Counted from the stretch's first letter, positions 17,770-26,583 are shown. The stretch: DNA of 64,000 nucleotides from Paenibacillus macerans (GCF_900454495.1 NZ_UGSI01000002.1:2143001-2207000), one strand, 5' to 3'. Program-made: numbers and translations. Notes: a model not told the origin generated them from the letters alone.

Positions 17770-19008
17770 ATGGATGCGTTGACCCGATTCGAACTGCAGA
17801 AAATCACCCGCCGGAAATCGTTTTATGCGGGGATGGCGATTTTAGCGGCAGTAATCCTATTTTTGACAAGTATGATGGTTACGGGTGCGTGGATAACGGA
17901 TAAGGATGGGAAGGAATTAAAAGGACTGGAGGCTATTTCCTTACGAAAAGAATACGACCGTCAGCTTGCGGGCCCGTTAACGGCAGAAAAAGTAGCGGAT
18001 GCGGTTGAACGGCACCAAAAAATAATGCGTGATCCGAGAAACCTTGATGAGAAAGGGGAGATGACTAGTAGGGCTTATGCCAAATATGAAGTAAAGGAAG
18101 AACAGCTTACTGCTTTGATCCGATTTACTTTTTCTCCATTGAGTGAGTACGATCATTATATTATCGACAGATTGAAGCCAAGTGACTCAAAGGCGTTTTA
18201 CCAGAAGCGGATCGAGAAGATCCACGGATATTTGAATTACAATTATTCCTATGGCAATTATTCGCCGGAAGAAAAAGCCTTTTTTATAAAGATGATTGAA
18301 AACATTCCTACTCCTCTTCAAATGGATTATGTTACCGGTTGGCAGAAGGTGCTTCAGAATCTGCGGAGTCTTTTTTTAATCATTGCTTTTGTGATTGCAA
18401 TCTGTCTCGCTCCCGTGTTTGCCGGTGAATACCAGAGCGGGGCTGACTCGATCATCCTATCCTCCCGCTATGGCCGGAATAAGGTTATCGCCGCCAAATT
18501 AAAAGCCAGTTTCCTTGTGTCCCTGGGATTGCTTGTCTTCGCGCTGGCGTCCTATACGCTCTTGCTATTGGGGATATATGGGTTTAATGGTGGGAATGCC
18601 AGTGTACAGATTATTGACTTTTTGGCGCCTGTGCCCTATACGGTTTTTCAATCGTATTTATGGACGGTTCTTATGGGCAGTCTGGCCTGCCTGCTTGTGG
18701 GTGCGATGACGCTGTGGTTGTCGAGCCGGATGAGGGGCCCCTTTCCCGTTATCGTAGCCAGCGGGATTTTCTTGATCGGTCCGTTGTTTATTCCGGCCAG
18801 CAAAAGCAGCCGTCTGTTTAATCATTTAATGGATTTGTTTCCGGGAAATATGATGGACGGTTTTAAAAAAGTAACCGATTATGAAGTGTACCATATTTTT
18901 GGTCAAATGATTTTGGAGTATAAAGTCATGACAGGGTTTGCAGTAATCGTTATAGCGTTGCTGGTGCCGCTTTCTTATCGGGCATTCCAAAAGCATCAGG
19001 TGGTTTGA
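17770..19008 (+). CDS. ABC-2-type permease, copy 2
   Basis: A 412-residue paralogue of the upstream permease with the same topology and length. Divergence is concentrated in the extracytoplasmic domain (about residues 25-190), while the transmembrane half is almost unchanged. Both copies are intact, so the transporter may use a heterodimeric membrane part. The ribosome binding site is the duplicated AGGGGGGACCACTT. Confidence 0.88.
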   Translation: MDALTRFELQKITRRKSFYAGMAILAAVILFLTSMMVTGAWITDKDGKELKGLEAISLRKEYDRQLAGPLTAEKVADAVERHQKIMRDPRNLDEKGEMTSRAYAKYEVKEEQLTALIRFTFSPLSEYDHYIIDRLKPSDSKAFYQKRIEKIHGYLNYNYSYGNYSPEEKAFFIKMIENIPTPLQMDYVTGWQKVLQNLRSLFLIIAFVIAICLAPVFAGEYQSGADSIILSSRYGRNKVIAAKLKASFLVSLGLLVFALASYTLLLLGIYGFNGGNASVQIIDFLAPVPYTVFQSYLWTVLMGSLACLLVGAMTLWLSSRMRGPFPVIVASGIFLIGPLFIPASKSSRLFNHLMDLFPGNMMDGFKKVTDYEVYHIFGQMILEYKVMTGFAVIVIALLVPLSYRAFQKHQVV

Positions 19009-19235
19009 CGGCGAGTTATGGTGCCGCAATTATGCAAAACATCAAAAAGATCATCCTCCACGTGTTAGTTATCGCTGAGGCTCAGAAATCACTGCTTGAG
19101 GTATCTGTGTAATTTTTTGGGAGGGGATTGGATTTCCCTCTGAAAAAGCCGTATTATGAGGGAGAAGTGGACACTGCCGAGTACAACGGAGAGCAGATTG
19201 AGTTATCACATTGAGTACAATCGCGAGAAACTACT

Positions 19236-19400
19236 TTGAAAGCACGCCGTTATACGTTTGTCTACGATTTTACGGATGAAGACACCCCGGATGGAAAAGG
19301 GTGTATACTATTGGGGTGGCTTGGCGGCAAATTTGTACCTGTTTCGTATCGAGTAGGCGAACTCGCCGATGATTCGCCAAAGAAAGGGAGAGAGATTTAA
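19236..19400 (+). CDS. Short ORF, possibly the end of a decayed gene
   Basis: A 54-codon frame opens with TTG at 19236 and contains 'RRYTFVYDFTDEDTPDGKG' and 'LGWLGGKFVPVSYRVGEL'. Its composition looks like real protein, but there is no ribosome binding site. An unlinked coding-like fragment ('LKKPYYEGEVDTAEYNGEQ') lies just upstream at about 19139-19215 in another frame. I read both as debris of a lost gene in the 19009-19401 gap. No family recognised. Confidence 0.25.
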   Translation: MKARRYTFVYDFTDEDTPDGKGCILLGWLGGKFVPVSYRVGELADDSPKKGREI

Positions 19401-19401
19401 G

Positions 19402-20052
19402 ATGAAAAAAGGGTTGGTTGTTTTGTTTCAAGGGGATTCCATCACCGACGGCAATCGGGACCGCGGAACCGACCTCAACCATATTTTGGGGCACGGCTAC
19501 GCCTACATCATCGCCGCCAAGCTGGGGAATGAGTACGCCCATCTTCGGCCATCCTTCATCAACCGGGGGATTAGCGGAAACCGGGTATCCGACTTATACG
19601 CGAGATGGAACGAGGATGCGATCAGCCTGAAGCCGGACGTCATCAGCTTGCTGATTGGGGTCAATGACGCCTGGTTCACCGTGAACGATCAGCCGGGCGG
19701 GTTTACGGACCGGTTTGAACGCGCTTACCGCCATCTGTTGCAGGAGACGAAAGAGGTTTTGCCGGACGCCAAGCTTGTTCTCTGCGAGCCTTTCATCTTG
19801 AAAACGAGCGCAACGGCGGAGAAGTGGGAGTTGTGGTGGGAGATCGTTTCCCGCTACCAGCAAACCGTGCTCCGTTTGGCGGAAGAGTTCGGCGCCGTGC
19901 ATGTTCCGCTTCAGGCGGCATTTGAGGAAGCCGCCCAAAAGGCAGATGCGGAATACTGGCTATGGGACGGCATGCACCCGACCGCAGCCGGCCACGATCT
20001 GCTGGCGAAGCAATGGCTTGCGGCCGCGGAAAGCGGCAGGGTGTGGGAGTAG
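19402..20052 (+). CDS. SGNH/GDSL-family esterase/lipase
   Basis: A 216-residue cytosolic hydrolase (no signal peptide). The GDS nucleophile motif is 'FQGDSITDGNR' near the N-terminus, followed by 'GISGNR', 'LLIGVND' and the C-terminal catalytic pair in 'DGMHPTAAGHDLLA'. In Paenibacillus such enzymes are often carbohydrate deacetylases, but nothing here fixes the substrate. The ATG at 19402 follows AAAGGGAGAGAG. Confidence 0.88.
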   Translation: MKKGLVVLFQGDSITDGNRDRGTDLNHILGHGYAYIIAAKLGNEYAHLRPSFINRGISGNRVSDLYARWNEDAISLKPDVISLLIGVNDAWFTVNDQPGGFTDRFERAYRHLLQETKEVLPDAKLVLCEPFILKTSATAEKWELWWEIVSRYQQTVLRLAEEFGAVHVPLQAAFEEAAQKADAEYWLWDGMHPTAAGHDLLAKQWLAAAESGRVWE

Positions 20053-20067
20053 CGACGACGGCTGTGT

Positions 20068-20112
20068 AAAAAAGCGCCGGATTCCTGGTAAGGAGAATCC
20101 GGTGCTTTTTTG
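20068..20112 (+). terminator. Rho-independent terminator
   Basis: AAAAGCGCCGGATTC pairs with GAATCCGGTGCTTTT (one G-U pair) and the loop is about 9 nt. The A and T runs on either side allow bidirectional function. Confidence 0.85.
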
Positions 20113-20201
20113 CTCTATCGTGCCGACGTCTCTCATTGGAAAAATCCAATTGATTAACGGATAGCGATCGACATTTTGATCTATCATTGGAAATATCCGG
20201 C

Positions 20202-20321
20202 ATGGAAAAGGCGGCGCTTAATATGCTTCGCGAGGGAATGGATATATCGCTGGTGGTTAAGGTTACGGGGCTGTCTGAAGAGCAGGTAGTGAAGTTGGAG
20301 AAAACAAGCCATCTAAAATGA
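20202..20321 (+). pseudogene. Remnant of an Rpn/PD-(D/E)XK nuclease-type gene, C-terminal tail
   Basis: A 39-codon frame reads 'LNMLREGMDISLVVKVTGLS' followed by EEQVVKLEK. This is the typical C-terminal tail of Rpn-family recombination-promoting nucleases/putative transposases, where 'MLxEGxDIxxIxKVTGLSxEEIxxL' recurs. The catalytic domain is missing, so this is a leftover fragment. Confidence 0.5.
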
Positions 20322-20330
20322 ACTAAACGG

Positions 20331-20368
20331 AAATAGACCGTTCCGCTCAAGGTAACGGTCTATTTCTG
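20331..20368. terminator. Hairpin terminator
   Basis: A perfect 12-bp stem, AAATAGACCGTT (20331-20342) with AACGGTCTATTT (20354-20365), is followed by CTGTTTG. It separates the remnant from the RNase J gene. Confidence 0.7.
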
Positions 20369-20556
20369 TTTGCAATCAAGGGTTCTGATGACCGAAAGGC
20401 AAGCTGCTGGTGTATTAATTCCATTGACAATGGAACAACTCCAAACCGTCTTTACCGCCACAAGAAAAATTTAAATAGTTATTATGCCCATTATTCAGTA
20501 TAATTTTGTATGAATGCTTACGAAGAATGAACCCTTCAGAGAGGATTAACGATCTA

Positions 20557-22260
20557 ATGAATGTAGCAGCAAATAAACCAGCAAAAACAAACCGGCGTTC
20601 CAAATCGTCTCCGCCGCCCGTCCGCATCTTTTCGCTTGGCGGCATCGGCGAAATCGGCAAAAACATGTACGGCATCGAATATAGGGATGAAATCGTCCTG
20701 ATTGACGCCGGCCTTAAATTTCCGGATTCCCGGCTTTCGGGCATCGACTGCATTATTCCGGATATTCGTTATTTGATTGATAACAAACATAAAATGAAAG
20801 GGCTTTTTTTGACGCATGGTCATGAAGACCATATCGGGGCCATTCCCTTTGTGCTTCGCCAGTTGCAGATTCCGATTTACGGCGGGCCGCTGACGATTGG
20901 CCTAGTCAAGGCGAAATTGGAAGAGTACCGGCTGCAGGGCGAGGCGGAGTTGCATGTTTTTCATGAGGATGATCGCTTTAAGTTTAACCATTTGGCCGTG
21001 CATTTTTTCCGGACGACGCACAGTATTCCCGATGCGTTTGGCATCGTGGTCGATACGCCTTACGGCTCCGTCGTGCACACGGGGGATTTTAAGTTCGACT
21101 TTACGCCGGAGGACCGTCCGGCCGATCTGTTTAAAATGGCCAGCGTCGGCGGGGAAGGCGTGCTGGCGCTGCTGGCCGACAGCACCAACAGCGAGAAGGA
21201 AGGGTTCACTCCTTCCGAACGCCGCGTCGGCGACGCGATTCTGGATTCGTTCCGCGGCTGCAAAGGGCGGATTTTGTTCGCCACGTTTGCGTCCAACGTC
21301 CATCGGCTTCAGCAGGTCGTGGAGGCGGCGGCGCTGTGCAACCGGAAGATTGTCGTCATCGGCCGCAGCATGGAGAAAATATTTGCCATCGGACAGGAGC
21401 TGGGGTATATTCGCGTACCGGAAGGCATGCTGGTTGATGTGAAGCATATCGACCGGTTTGAGGACCGGCAGATTTTGATCGTTTGCACGGGCAGCCAAGG
21501 CGAACCCAATGCTGCCTTAAGCCGGATCGCCTCGGGCGCTCATCGCCATGTGCAGGTTTATCCCGGGGACACGGTGATTTATTCTTCATCCCCAATTCCA
21601 GGCAATGCGCCGAACATCAACCGGAGCATCGACGCGCTGCTGCGGGCCGGGGCGCATGTCATTTACGGCTCGATTTTCGATATCCATACGTCCGGTCATG
21701 GCAACCGGGAAGATTTGAAGCTGATGCTTAGCTTTATCCGGCCGAAATATTTCATTCCGATTCACGGCGAATACCGCATGCTGCTGAACCATCGCAATTT
21801 GGCGCTGCAGACGGGCATTCCCGAGGACCGCGTGTTTATCCTGAATATCGGCGACACGCTGTCGGTGTTCCGCAACCGGGCCAAACGGGGCAAAACGATC
21901 CCGTCCGGCGAAGTGTTCATCAGCAACGGAGAGATGCGCACCTTCGAAGATGAGCTGCTGGTCGAGCGGATGGAATTGGCTCAGGAAGGTATCGTGATCG
22001 TGGTCATGACGGTGGACCGGAACACAAGGCAGATTTTGGCGGGACCCGACATCGTGACCCGCGGTTTCGTCTATATGCAGGATGCCAGACCGCTGTTGCG
22101 GCGGGCTGAGGCACAACTGAAGCGGAGCCTGAACCGGATGCGCGACAAGGAATATGACCGCAAAGCCTGGCTGCGTGCGACTCAGCAGGTGATGCGGAGG
22201 TATTTTATGAAAGAGGTTGGCCGAACGCCGCATATTATGCCTTCCATTTTGGAGGTATAA
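20557..22260 (+). CDS. Ribonuclease J
   Basis: A 567-residue metallo-beta-lactamase/beta-CASP RNase acting in 5'-3' and endonucleolytic mRNA decay. Motif 2 is 'LTHGHEDHIGAIP', with 'HTGDFKFD', 'ADSTNSEKEG' and the later 'IHGEYRML' completing the metal site. 'GGIGEIGKNMYGIEY' marks the N-terminus of the catalytic domain. I chose the ATG at 20557 (GAGAGG upstream); in-frame ATG 20527 and TTG 20506 have no ribosome binding site. The 18-residue Lys/Ser-rich leader before the domain is longer than in B. subtilis RnjA/RnjB. I cannot say which paralogue this is. Confidence 0.93.
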   Translation: MNVAANKPAKTNRRSKSSPPPVRIFSLGGIGEIGKNMYGIEYRDEIVLIDAGLKFPDSRLSGIDCIIPDIRYLIDNKHKMKGLFLTHGHEDHIGAIPFVLRQLQIPIYGGPLTIGLVKAKLEEYRLQGEAELHVFHEDDRFKFNHLAVHFFRTTHSIPDAFGIVVDTPYGSVVHTGDFKFDFTPEDRPADLFKMASVGGEGVLALLADSTNSEKEGFTPSERRVGDAILDSFRGCKGRILFATFASNVHRLQQVVEAAALCNRKIVVIGRSMEKIFAIGQELGYIRVPEGMLVDVKHIDRFEDRQILIVCTGSQGEPNAALSRIASGAHRHVQVYPGDTVIYSSSPIPGNAPNINRSIDALLRAGAHVIYGSIFDIHTSGHGNREDLKLMLSFIRPKYFIPIHGEYRMLLNHRNLALQTGIPEDRVFILNIGDTLSVFRNRAKRGKTIPSGEVFISNGEMRTFEDELLVERMELAQEGIVIVVMTVDRNTRQILAGPDIVTRGFVYMQDARPLLRRAEAQLKRSLNRMRDKEYDRKAWLRATQQVMRRYFMKEVGRTPHIMPSILEV

Positions 22261-22261
22261 A

Positions 22262-22318
22262 ATCCAGGTTGACAGGAGCTTCCCGAATCAGGGAGGTTCT
22301 TTTTTTTTAATCGCCCCC
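22262..22318 (+). terminator. Terminator of the RNase J gene, inside a dispersed repeat
   Basis: GAGCTTCCC pairs with GGGAGGTTC (two G-U pairs) around the loop GAATCA, followed by a run of T. The whole segment is repeated, in the same orientation and about 80% identical by eye, at 39845-39902. Confidence 0.75.
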
Positions 22319-22449
22319 TGATTTATAGTTTCGTATAATGTGTAAAAATATGGGGCGGGATTACGCGTCCATTCGGCGGATCAAGGGCTTGGGAGAACGG
22401 GGTAGGGGGGAATTTTCCCTTAGAAACATAACTGGTTATAGAATATGTT

Positions 22450-22500
22450 AAAGCCGATCCATCCGGGGTTAAAAGCCCTGGCATGGTTCGGCTTTTTTTA
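22450..22500 (+). terminator. Second terminator-like hairpin
   Basis: AAGCCGATCCAT pairs imperfectly with ATGGTTCGGCTT and TTTTTT follows. The remaining gap 22319-22640 contains no ORF; the base composition becomes A+T-rich from about 22500. Confidence 0.6.
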
Positions 22501-22555
22501 TTGGATTTTTAAGCTGGAAGTGGAACTGCGGTGTTATTTGTATCACGTAAGTATG

Positions 22556-22619
22556 TTTTTATGACATATAAAAAATATTTTGGACGAAAGTGGTAATTTA
22601 GTTATAGGTTATCTATATT
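22556..22619 (+). promoter_or_regulatory. Candidate promoter of the peptide island, TGACA-box class
   Basis: TTTTTATGACA (22556-22566) lies 52 bp upstream of a TATATT -10 hexamer (22614-22619). The same box lies 54-55 bp before the -10 elements of the two exporter genes (31750-31826 and 36527-36607). No good -35 is present, which suggests activation by a regulator. Confidence 0.45.
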
Positions 22620-22640
22620 TAATACGTCAGGTGTGAATCC

Positions 22641-23696
22641 ATGTACGATATGAAACAGGTAGTAGTCATTGATACGGGAATTGATATGAAGAATTGTAAT
22701 TTAAGCAAGCATGTCATAGGAGGAACCGAGTTTCGTTGTCTAAATGATCAAATCCTCGAAGATCATCTCTATCAAGACGATAATGGTCATGGTACGATGT
22801 GCGCGGATACGATCTTGCAAGTTTACGATGAAGCTCTGTTTTATGTGATTAAAATAGCGAATTCGGAAGGGAAAACCAGTACTTCTCTTTTACGGAAAGC
22901 ATTATTTAAATGTCTTTCACTAAATATTAAGTATATTTGTATAAGTTTGGCAGTAACCGCTGCGGCGTACCAGCAGGAACTGTTTGATATCACGAAACGG
23001 TTAGTGGACCAAAATAAACTCATTTTTGTGTCTATCAAAAATAATAGTCAAAGCAGTTATCCCGCTAATTTGCCTACTGTAATCGGTGTAGCGGGACAAC
23101 CCTTCCTCTCCAACGAATTATTTTCTTTCTCTGCCAGAAAAGAAATTCAAGCGATATTTGATGATTCTCCTTTATTTGTATATACGCTTGCCAACAGGTT
23201 TGCTTTTTTTAAAGGGACTTCCAAAGCAAACGCACTCTGTGTCGGAATGAGCTTAAAGTTAATACACAGCGTAAAAGGTAACTGCGAACGGATGACATTT
23301 TCAGAATTCAATCGATGGTTTGAAGATTATTCTTTACGACATCAAGAAGATCGTCCCCACGTTCCAATTATATCAAATGGGGATACCCATTATAATTTGC
23401 TAGAAGTATTTGGGGGAAAAATAAAAAAGGCCATAAGCAAAACAACTAATCATCATATTGACTTGGATTCAATTCATGACGGCCCCTTTATTTCCCGGTT
23501 AACCGGAATCAACTTTAATAATTTTTATGATTTTTGGCTTCACTTGGAAAATGAGTTGAATTTTAGTTTAACGGACCATCACAGAATCAATATACAAAAT
23601 GTTTGCAGCCTCCCTGCATTATTGAATTTTCTACAGGAGGTGGTGGACTGCCGGAATGTCTGCAAAATAGCAAATCACACTAAAGTGCAAAATTAA
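22641..23696 (+). CDS. Subtilisin-like (S8) protease with acyl-carrier-like tail
   Basis: A 351-residue intracellular-looking S8 protease without signal peptide. Catalytic residues are D11 in 'VVVIDTGID', H50 in 'DNGHGTMCAD' and S194 in 'FKGTSKANALC'. 'SIKNNSQS' near 131-138 probably supplies the oxyanion Asn. Residues about 281-333 ('FISRLTGINFNNFYDFWLHL' then ENELNFSLTDHHRI) resemble the helical pattern of acyl carrier proteins, but Asn stands where the phosphopantetheine Ser would be. In the neighbourhood of radical SAM enzymes and Cys-rich peptides, a leader peptidase role is likely, with the tail as docking domain. ACP-related proteins are known from clostridial Cys-rich-peptide systems; equivalence here is inference. 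Confidence 0.75.
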   Translation: MYDMKQVVVIDTGIDMKNCNLSKHVIGGTEFRCLNDQILEDHLYQDDNGHGTMCADTILQVYDEALFYVIKIANSEGKTSTSLLRKALFKCLSLNIKYICISLAVTAAAYQQELFDITKRLVDQNKLIFVSIKNNSQSSYPANLPTVIGVAGQPFLSNELFSFSARKEIQAIFDDSPLFVYTLANRFAFFKGTSKANALCVGMSLKLIHSVKGNCERMTFSEFNRWFEDYSLRHQEDRPHVPIISNGDTHYNLLEVFGGKIKKAISKTTNHHIDLDSIHDGPFISRLTGINFNNFYDFWLHLENELNFSLTDHHRINIQNVCSLPALLNFLQEVVDCRNVCKIANHTKVQN

Positions 23697-23715
23697 AGAA
23701 AAGGAGAGATTACAG

Positions 23716-24519
23716 ATGAAAATGTTTCAAAAGATGGCCAAGCTACTCTTTCTTATTGCGGCGGTAACTGTCTTTTTCGTAAGTAACAGTACCGTAGGTA
23801 ACGCTGAAGAAGCAACTGAGCCCTCGAATGGATTGCCGGAATTCGCCAATGAGGTTGTTCACCCTAATTTCTCCAGCGGCGGGGCGGACCATACGCATCA
23901 ATATATTGTTGCTCAGGCCATTGCGATTTTAAACCATGATCTAGGTCCTACAGTGATTAGCACTTACAGGTCCACCTTGTTATACTATACGGATTGGCCG
24001 GATAAATATGAAAACGACTTGGGTACCTTTGCTAGACATTTCTATGATCCGGATACAGGAAAAAACTGGTTAGGGCAAACTTCACCTACGGCAAAAACCA
24101 GGGCAGAACAATATTATCAGAATGCCCTTGAAGCCTATCGTATGGGAGATGTCGAAGAGGCCTTTATCCATTTAGGAAAAGGAACGCATTATGTATCTGA
24201 CATCAACGTACCTCATCATGCTGCAAATCTGACCGCACTAAATAGTAATCATACTCAATTTGAGAAATATATTGATAAAAGCAGACTGAATTATACAATA
24301 CCCGGTAACACGCTTCCTGAAGCTGTATATAAAGAAGCTCTAAATACCTCAGTCTCCGATTCCTTTCAAGATACAGCCGTATATTCCAAATCACTGGCTA
24401 AACTGGCGCAACAATCCGAACATTATGATGAAATAGGACAAAAGGTAGTTCCTCATGCTATTGTGGATAATGTTCAATATATTTACAAGTTCTGTAAAGA
24501 GGTTGGTATTCTGAAGTAA
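23716..24519 (+). CDS. Secreted zinc-dependent phospholipase C-like protein
   Basis: A 267-residue protein with a clear signal peptide (about residues 1-30, cleavage after GNA). It has the zinc-dependent phospholipase C/alpha-toxin fold signatures: 'ADHTHQYIVAQAIAIL', 'YTDWPDKYENDLGTFARHFY' and 'FIHLGKGTHYVSDINVPHH', rich in the His/Asp zinc ligands of PF00882. Known members hydrolyse phosphatidylcholine outside the cell. It lies 19 bases after the protease gene behind AAGGAGAG, so the two are probably cotranscribed. It ends at the hairpin terminator 24545-24587. It could act as a toxin, a nutrient enzyme or a partner of the peptide. Confidence 0.85.
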   Translation: MKMFQKMAKLLFLIAAVTVFFVSNSTVGNAEEATEPSNGLPEFANEVVHPNFSSGGADHTHQYIVAQAIAILNHDLGPTVISTYRSTLLYYTDWPDKYENDLGTFARHFYDPDTGKNWLGQTSPTAKTRAEQYYQNALEAYRMGDVEEAFIHLGKGTHYVSDINVPHHAANLTALNSNHTQFEKYIDKSRLNYTIPGNTLPEAVYKEALNTSVSDSFQDTAVYSKSLAKLAQQSEHYDEIGQKVVPHAIVDNVQYIYKFCKEVGILK

Positions 24520-24544
24520 GAACTGTCGATGAAACTAATTAGTT

Positions 24545-24587
24545 AAAATAAAAGCAGCTCTCCGTAATGGAGAACTGCTTTTATTTT
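24545..24587. terminator. Rho-independent terminator
   Basis: AAAATAAAAGCAGCTCTCC pairs with GGAGAACTGCTTTTATTTT (one mismatch) around GTAAT. It separates the phospholipase gene from the agr-like pair; an A+T-rich gap to 24691 follows. Confidence 0.85.
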
Positions 24588-24691
24588 ATCAAAAAACCTT
24601 AATATGACAAAAATTATATTATTTATAATGATTTTGATATAAAATGTAGAAAAGTGCTATTTAGTGAAAAAACTTTTGAGGTGTGATTTAG

Positions 24692-25426
24692 GTGCTGCAT
24701 ATCGCTTTATGTGATGATATGAAGGTAGAACTAAGCCACATTGAAAATCTGGTTTTACAGTATCCATTTTCCCAGGTTGAAGTTGATGCCTTTGGAAGCG
24801 GACAGAAGTTGCTTCAATATGTAATAAAAAATAAGATGGAATACAACATTTATCTTCTAGATATTGATATGCCAGAAATGGATGGAATCAGCTTGGCCCA
24901 GAAAATAAGAGAATTTGATAGAAAGGCGGTCATCATATTTATAACGGGTTACAATGAATACATGAAGGATGTTTTCAAAGTTCAAACATTCGATTATCTG
25001 CTGAAGCCGGTCAGCAAAGACGCCTTTTTTGAAGTTCTGCAGAGAGCAGATAGTTATTTGAATAGTAATCATAGTTATTTTGAATTCAATTACGAACGAA
25101 ATAAATTGATTTTCAATACGGATGAAATCCTCTATTTTGAAAAAAGCGGGAGAACCGCGTACATTCATACAACAACTGGAGTATTAAAATGTAATCAGAC
25201 CATTACCCAGATCCTTTCTCAACTCGATCCGCTGACGTTTATTCAAATTCATGCATCATACATTATAAACCTAAGATATGTTTATGGAATCAAATATGAA
25301 AGCGTTTTGATAAATTATGATATTAACATGAAGCATCCGGAAACGCTTAAAAAATTACCGATCAGTAGAAAATACAAAAAAGATTTTAAAGAAAAAATGA
25401 TAAAATACATGAGGAAAGCTTTTTAA
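24692..25426 (+). CDS. LytTR-family response regulator, AgrA-like
   Basis: A 244-residue regulator: receiver domain (phospho-acceptor D57 in 'YLLDIDMPEMDG', conserved K in 'YLLKPV') followed by a LytTR DNA-binding domain (about 140-240). LytTR hallmarks 'LYFEKSGRTAYIHT' and 'FIQIHASYIINLRYVYGI' are present. AgrA/ComE-type regulators control peptide production in response to secreted peptides. The start is GTG at 24692 behind GAGGTGTG. The partner kinase follows after 51 bases. Confidence 0.9.
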   Translation: MLHIALCDDMKVELSHIENLVLQYPFSQVEVDAFGSGQKLLQYVIKNKMEYNIYLLDIDMPEMDGISLAQKIREFDRKAVIIFITGYNEYMKDVFKVQTFDYLLKPVSKDAFFEVLQRADSYLNSNHSYFEFNYERNKLIFNTDEILYFEKSGRTAYIHTTTGVLKCNQTITQILSQLDPLTFIQIHASYIINLRYVYGIKYESVLINYDINMKHPETLKKLPISRKYKKDFKEKMIKYMRKAF

Positions 25427-25477
25427 AAAAGTTGTTTAAATCCAAAAAAAGTATTCTTGTAAGAAGGTAAGAGGTTT

Positions 25478-26329
25478 ATGAAGAAAAAATATACATCTTC
25501 CTGCATACAAGTTTTTTTTATTTTAAACTGTTTCCTCTCTTCGATTATTTTGTGTATACATATCGCTTTGTTCTCCAATTTTCATGAAACTATTGTCCAA
25601 GTGGAGTGTTTACTTTCAATAGGGGGAATTTTATTGGTGAATTTCCTCTTATTCATTTTTGTAAAGTATTCAAATCATATTTATAAAGAATTACTGGATC
25701 AACAATCACTAAATTGCGCCACTAAATCCGCAATGCGATATTATGATTATTTAGATAAATCCCAGAACGATATCCGTAAAATCAAGCATGATATGAGAAA
25801 TACATTGTTAACTTTGCAGGGGTTGTTAATAGATCGCCGACTTGATGAAGCAGAGAAAGTTACCGCAGAGATTCTCGCAGAAATAAAAAATACCGAAACA
25901 CAGAAATATACACCTGACAACGTACTTAATTACTTGCTGAGTGAAAAAATAAGACTGGCTGCCGCAAAAAATATCAAAGTAAGTGTTCATTGTTTGCTGC
26001 CCGAGGCGATTTCTCTAAACAACAAGATTATATCGGTGATATTTGGTAATTTATTGGATAATGCCATTGAAGCATGCGATAAGGTTACTGAAGGTGAAAA
26101 AGAAATAAATTTGAATATAAAATATTGTCAAGCGCAGCTTTATATTGAAATATCAAACTCTTTTAATCCGAAAGTGACAGGAAGAAGATTGGCTACCAAT
26201 AAATTAAATCGAAGAGAGCATGGTTTTGGTTTAAAAAGTATTAAGCAGATCGTCCAGAGGAACTCAGGAATATTGGATATAAAAACCAATGAAAACAAAT
26301 TTTATGTTAGCATTCTATTACAGGTTTAA
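25478..26329 (+). CDS. GHKL-type sensor histidine kinase, AgrC-like but short
   Basis: A 283-residue kinase with only two membrane helices (about 9-32 and 44-63), phospho-acceptor H104 in 'KIKHDMRNTLLTLQG', the N box 'FGNLLDNAIEACDK' and the G box 'GFGLKSIKQI'. Classical AgrC kinases have six or so helices, so this truncated sensor part is unusual; it may sense in the membrane or need a partner. It pairs with the upstream LytTR regulator and directly precedes the first precursor peptide gene. Confidence 0.87.
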   Translation: MKKKYTSSCIQVFFILNCFLSSIILCIHIALFSNFHETIVQVECLLSIGGILLVNFLLFIFVKYSNHIYKELLDQQSLNCATKSAMRYYDYLDKSQNDIRKIKHDMRNTLLTLQGLLIDRRLDEAEKVTAEILAEIKNTETQKYTPDNVLNYLLSEKIRLAAAKNIKVSVHCLLPEAISLNNKIISVIFGNLLDNAIEACDKVTEGEKEINLNIKYCQAQLYIEISNSFNPKVTGRRLATNKLNRREHGFGLKSIKQIVQRNSGILDIKTNENKFYVSILLQV

Positions 26330-26451
26330 ACAATCGGCTGGAAAGAGGCTTGGAACTGTCTTTTATATCAGTAGAAATGCCGTTTTTTACAGTATAAAAA
26401 TGTAAGGGGAGTTTTGATGTAAAGTAAAAATAGAAAAGGAGGTGAGAGACG

Positions 26452-26583
26452 ATGGAAAAACTCGAAACTCTTGCGGTGGAAGACTTCGATATGGAAGTAC
26501 AGGCTGTTTGTGATGGTTCGTGCAAAAGGGATTGTATCGAAGGACCCAACAATTGTAGTTCTCATTTTCTTACCCAATGGTAA
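26452..26583 (+). CDS. Cys-rich precursor peptide 1 (RiPP-like)
   Basis: A 43-codon gene with a perfect ribosome binding site (AAAGGAGGTGAGAG). The leader is MEKLETLAVEDFDMEVQAV; the core begins CDGSCKRDCIEGPNNC and ends SSHFLTQW. The cysteines are spaced C-x3-C-x3-C-x6-C. The leader shares the 'ExFDMxxQ' motif and the first-Cys-Asp pattern with the precursor genes at 32913-33050 and 39106-39240. It is flanked by the agr-like kinase and a terminator shared with the convergent permease gene. Probably modified by the radical SAM enzymes at 29.3-31.6 kb. Confidence 0.8.
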   Translation: MEKLETLAVEDFDMEVQAVCDGSCKRDCIEGPNNCSSHFLTQW

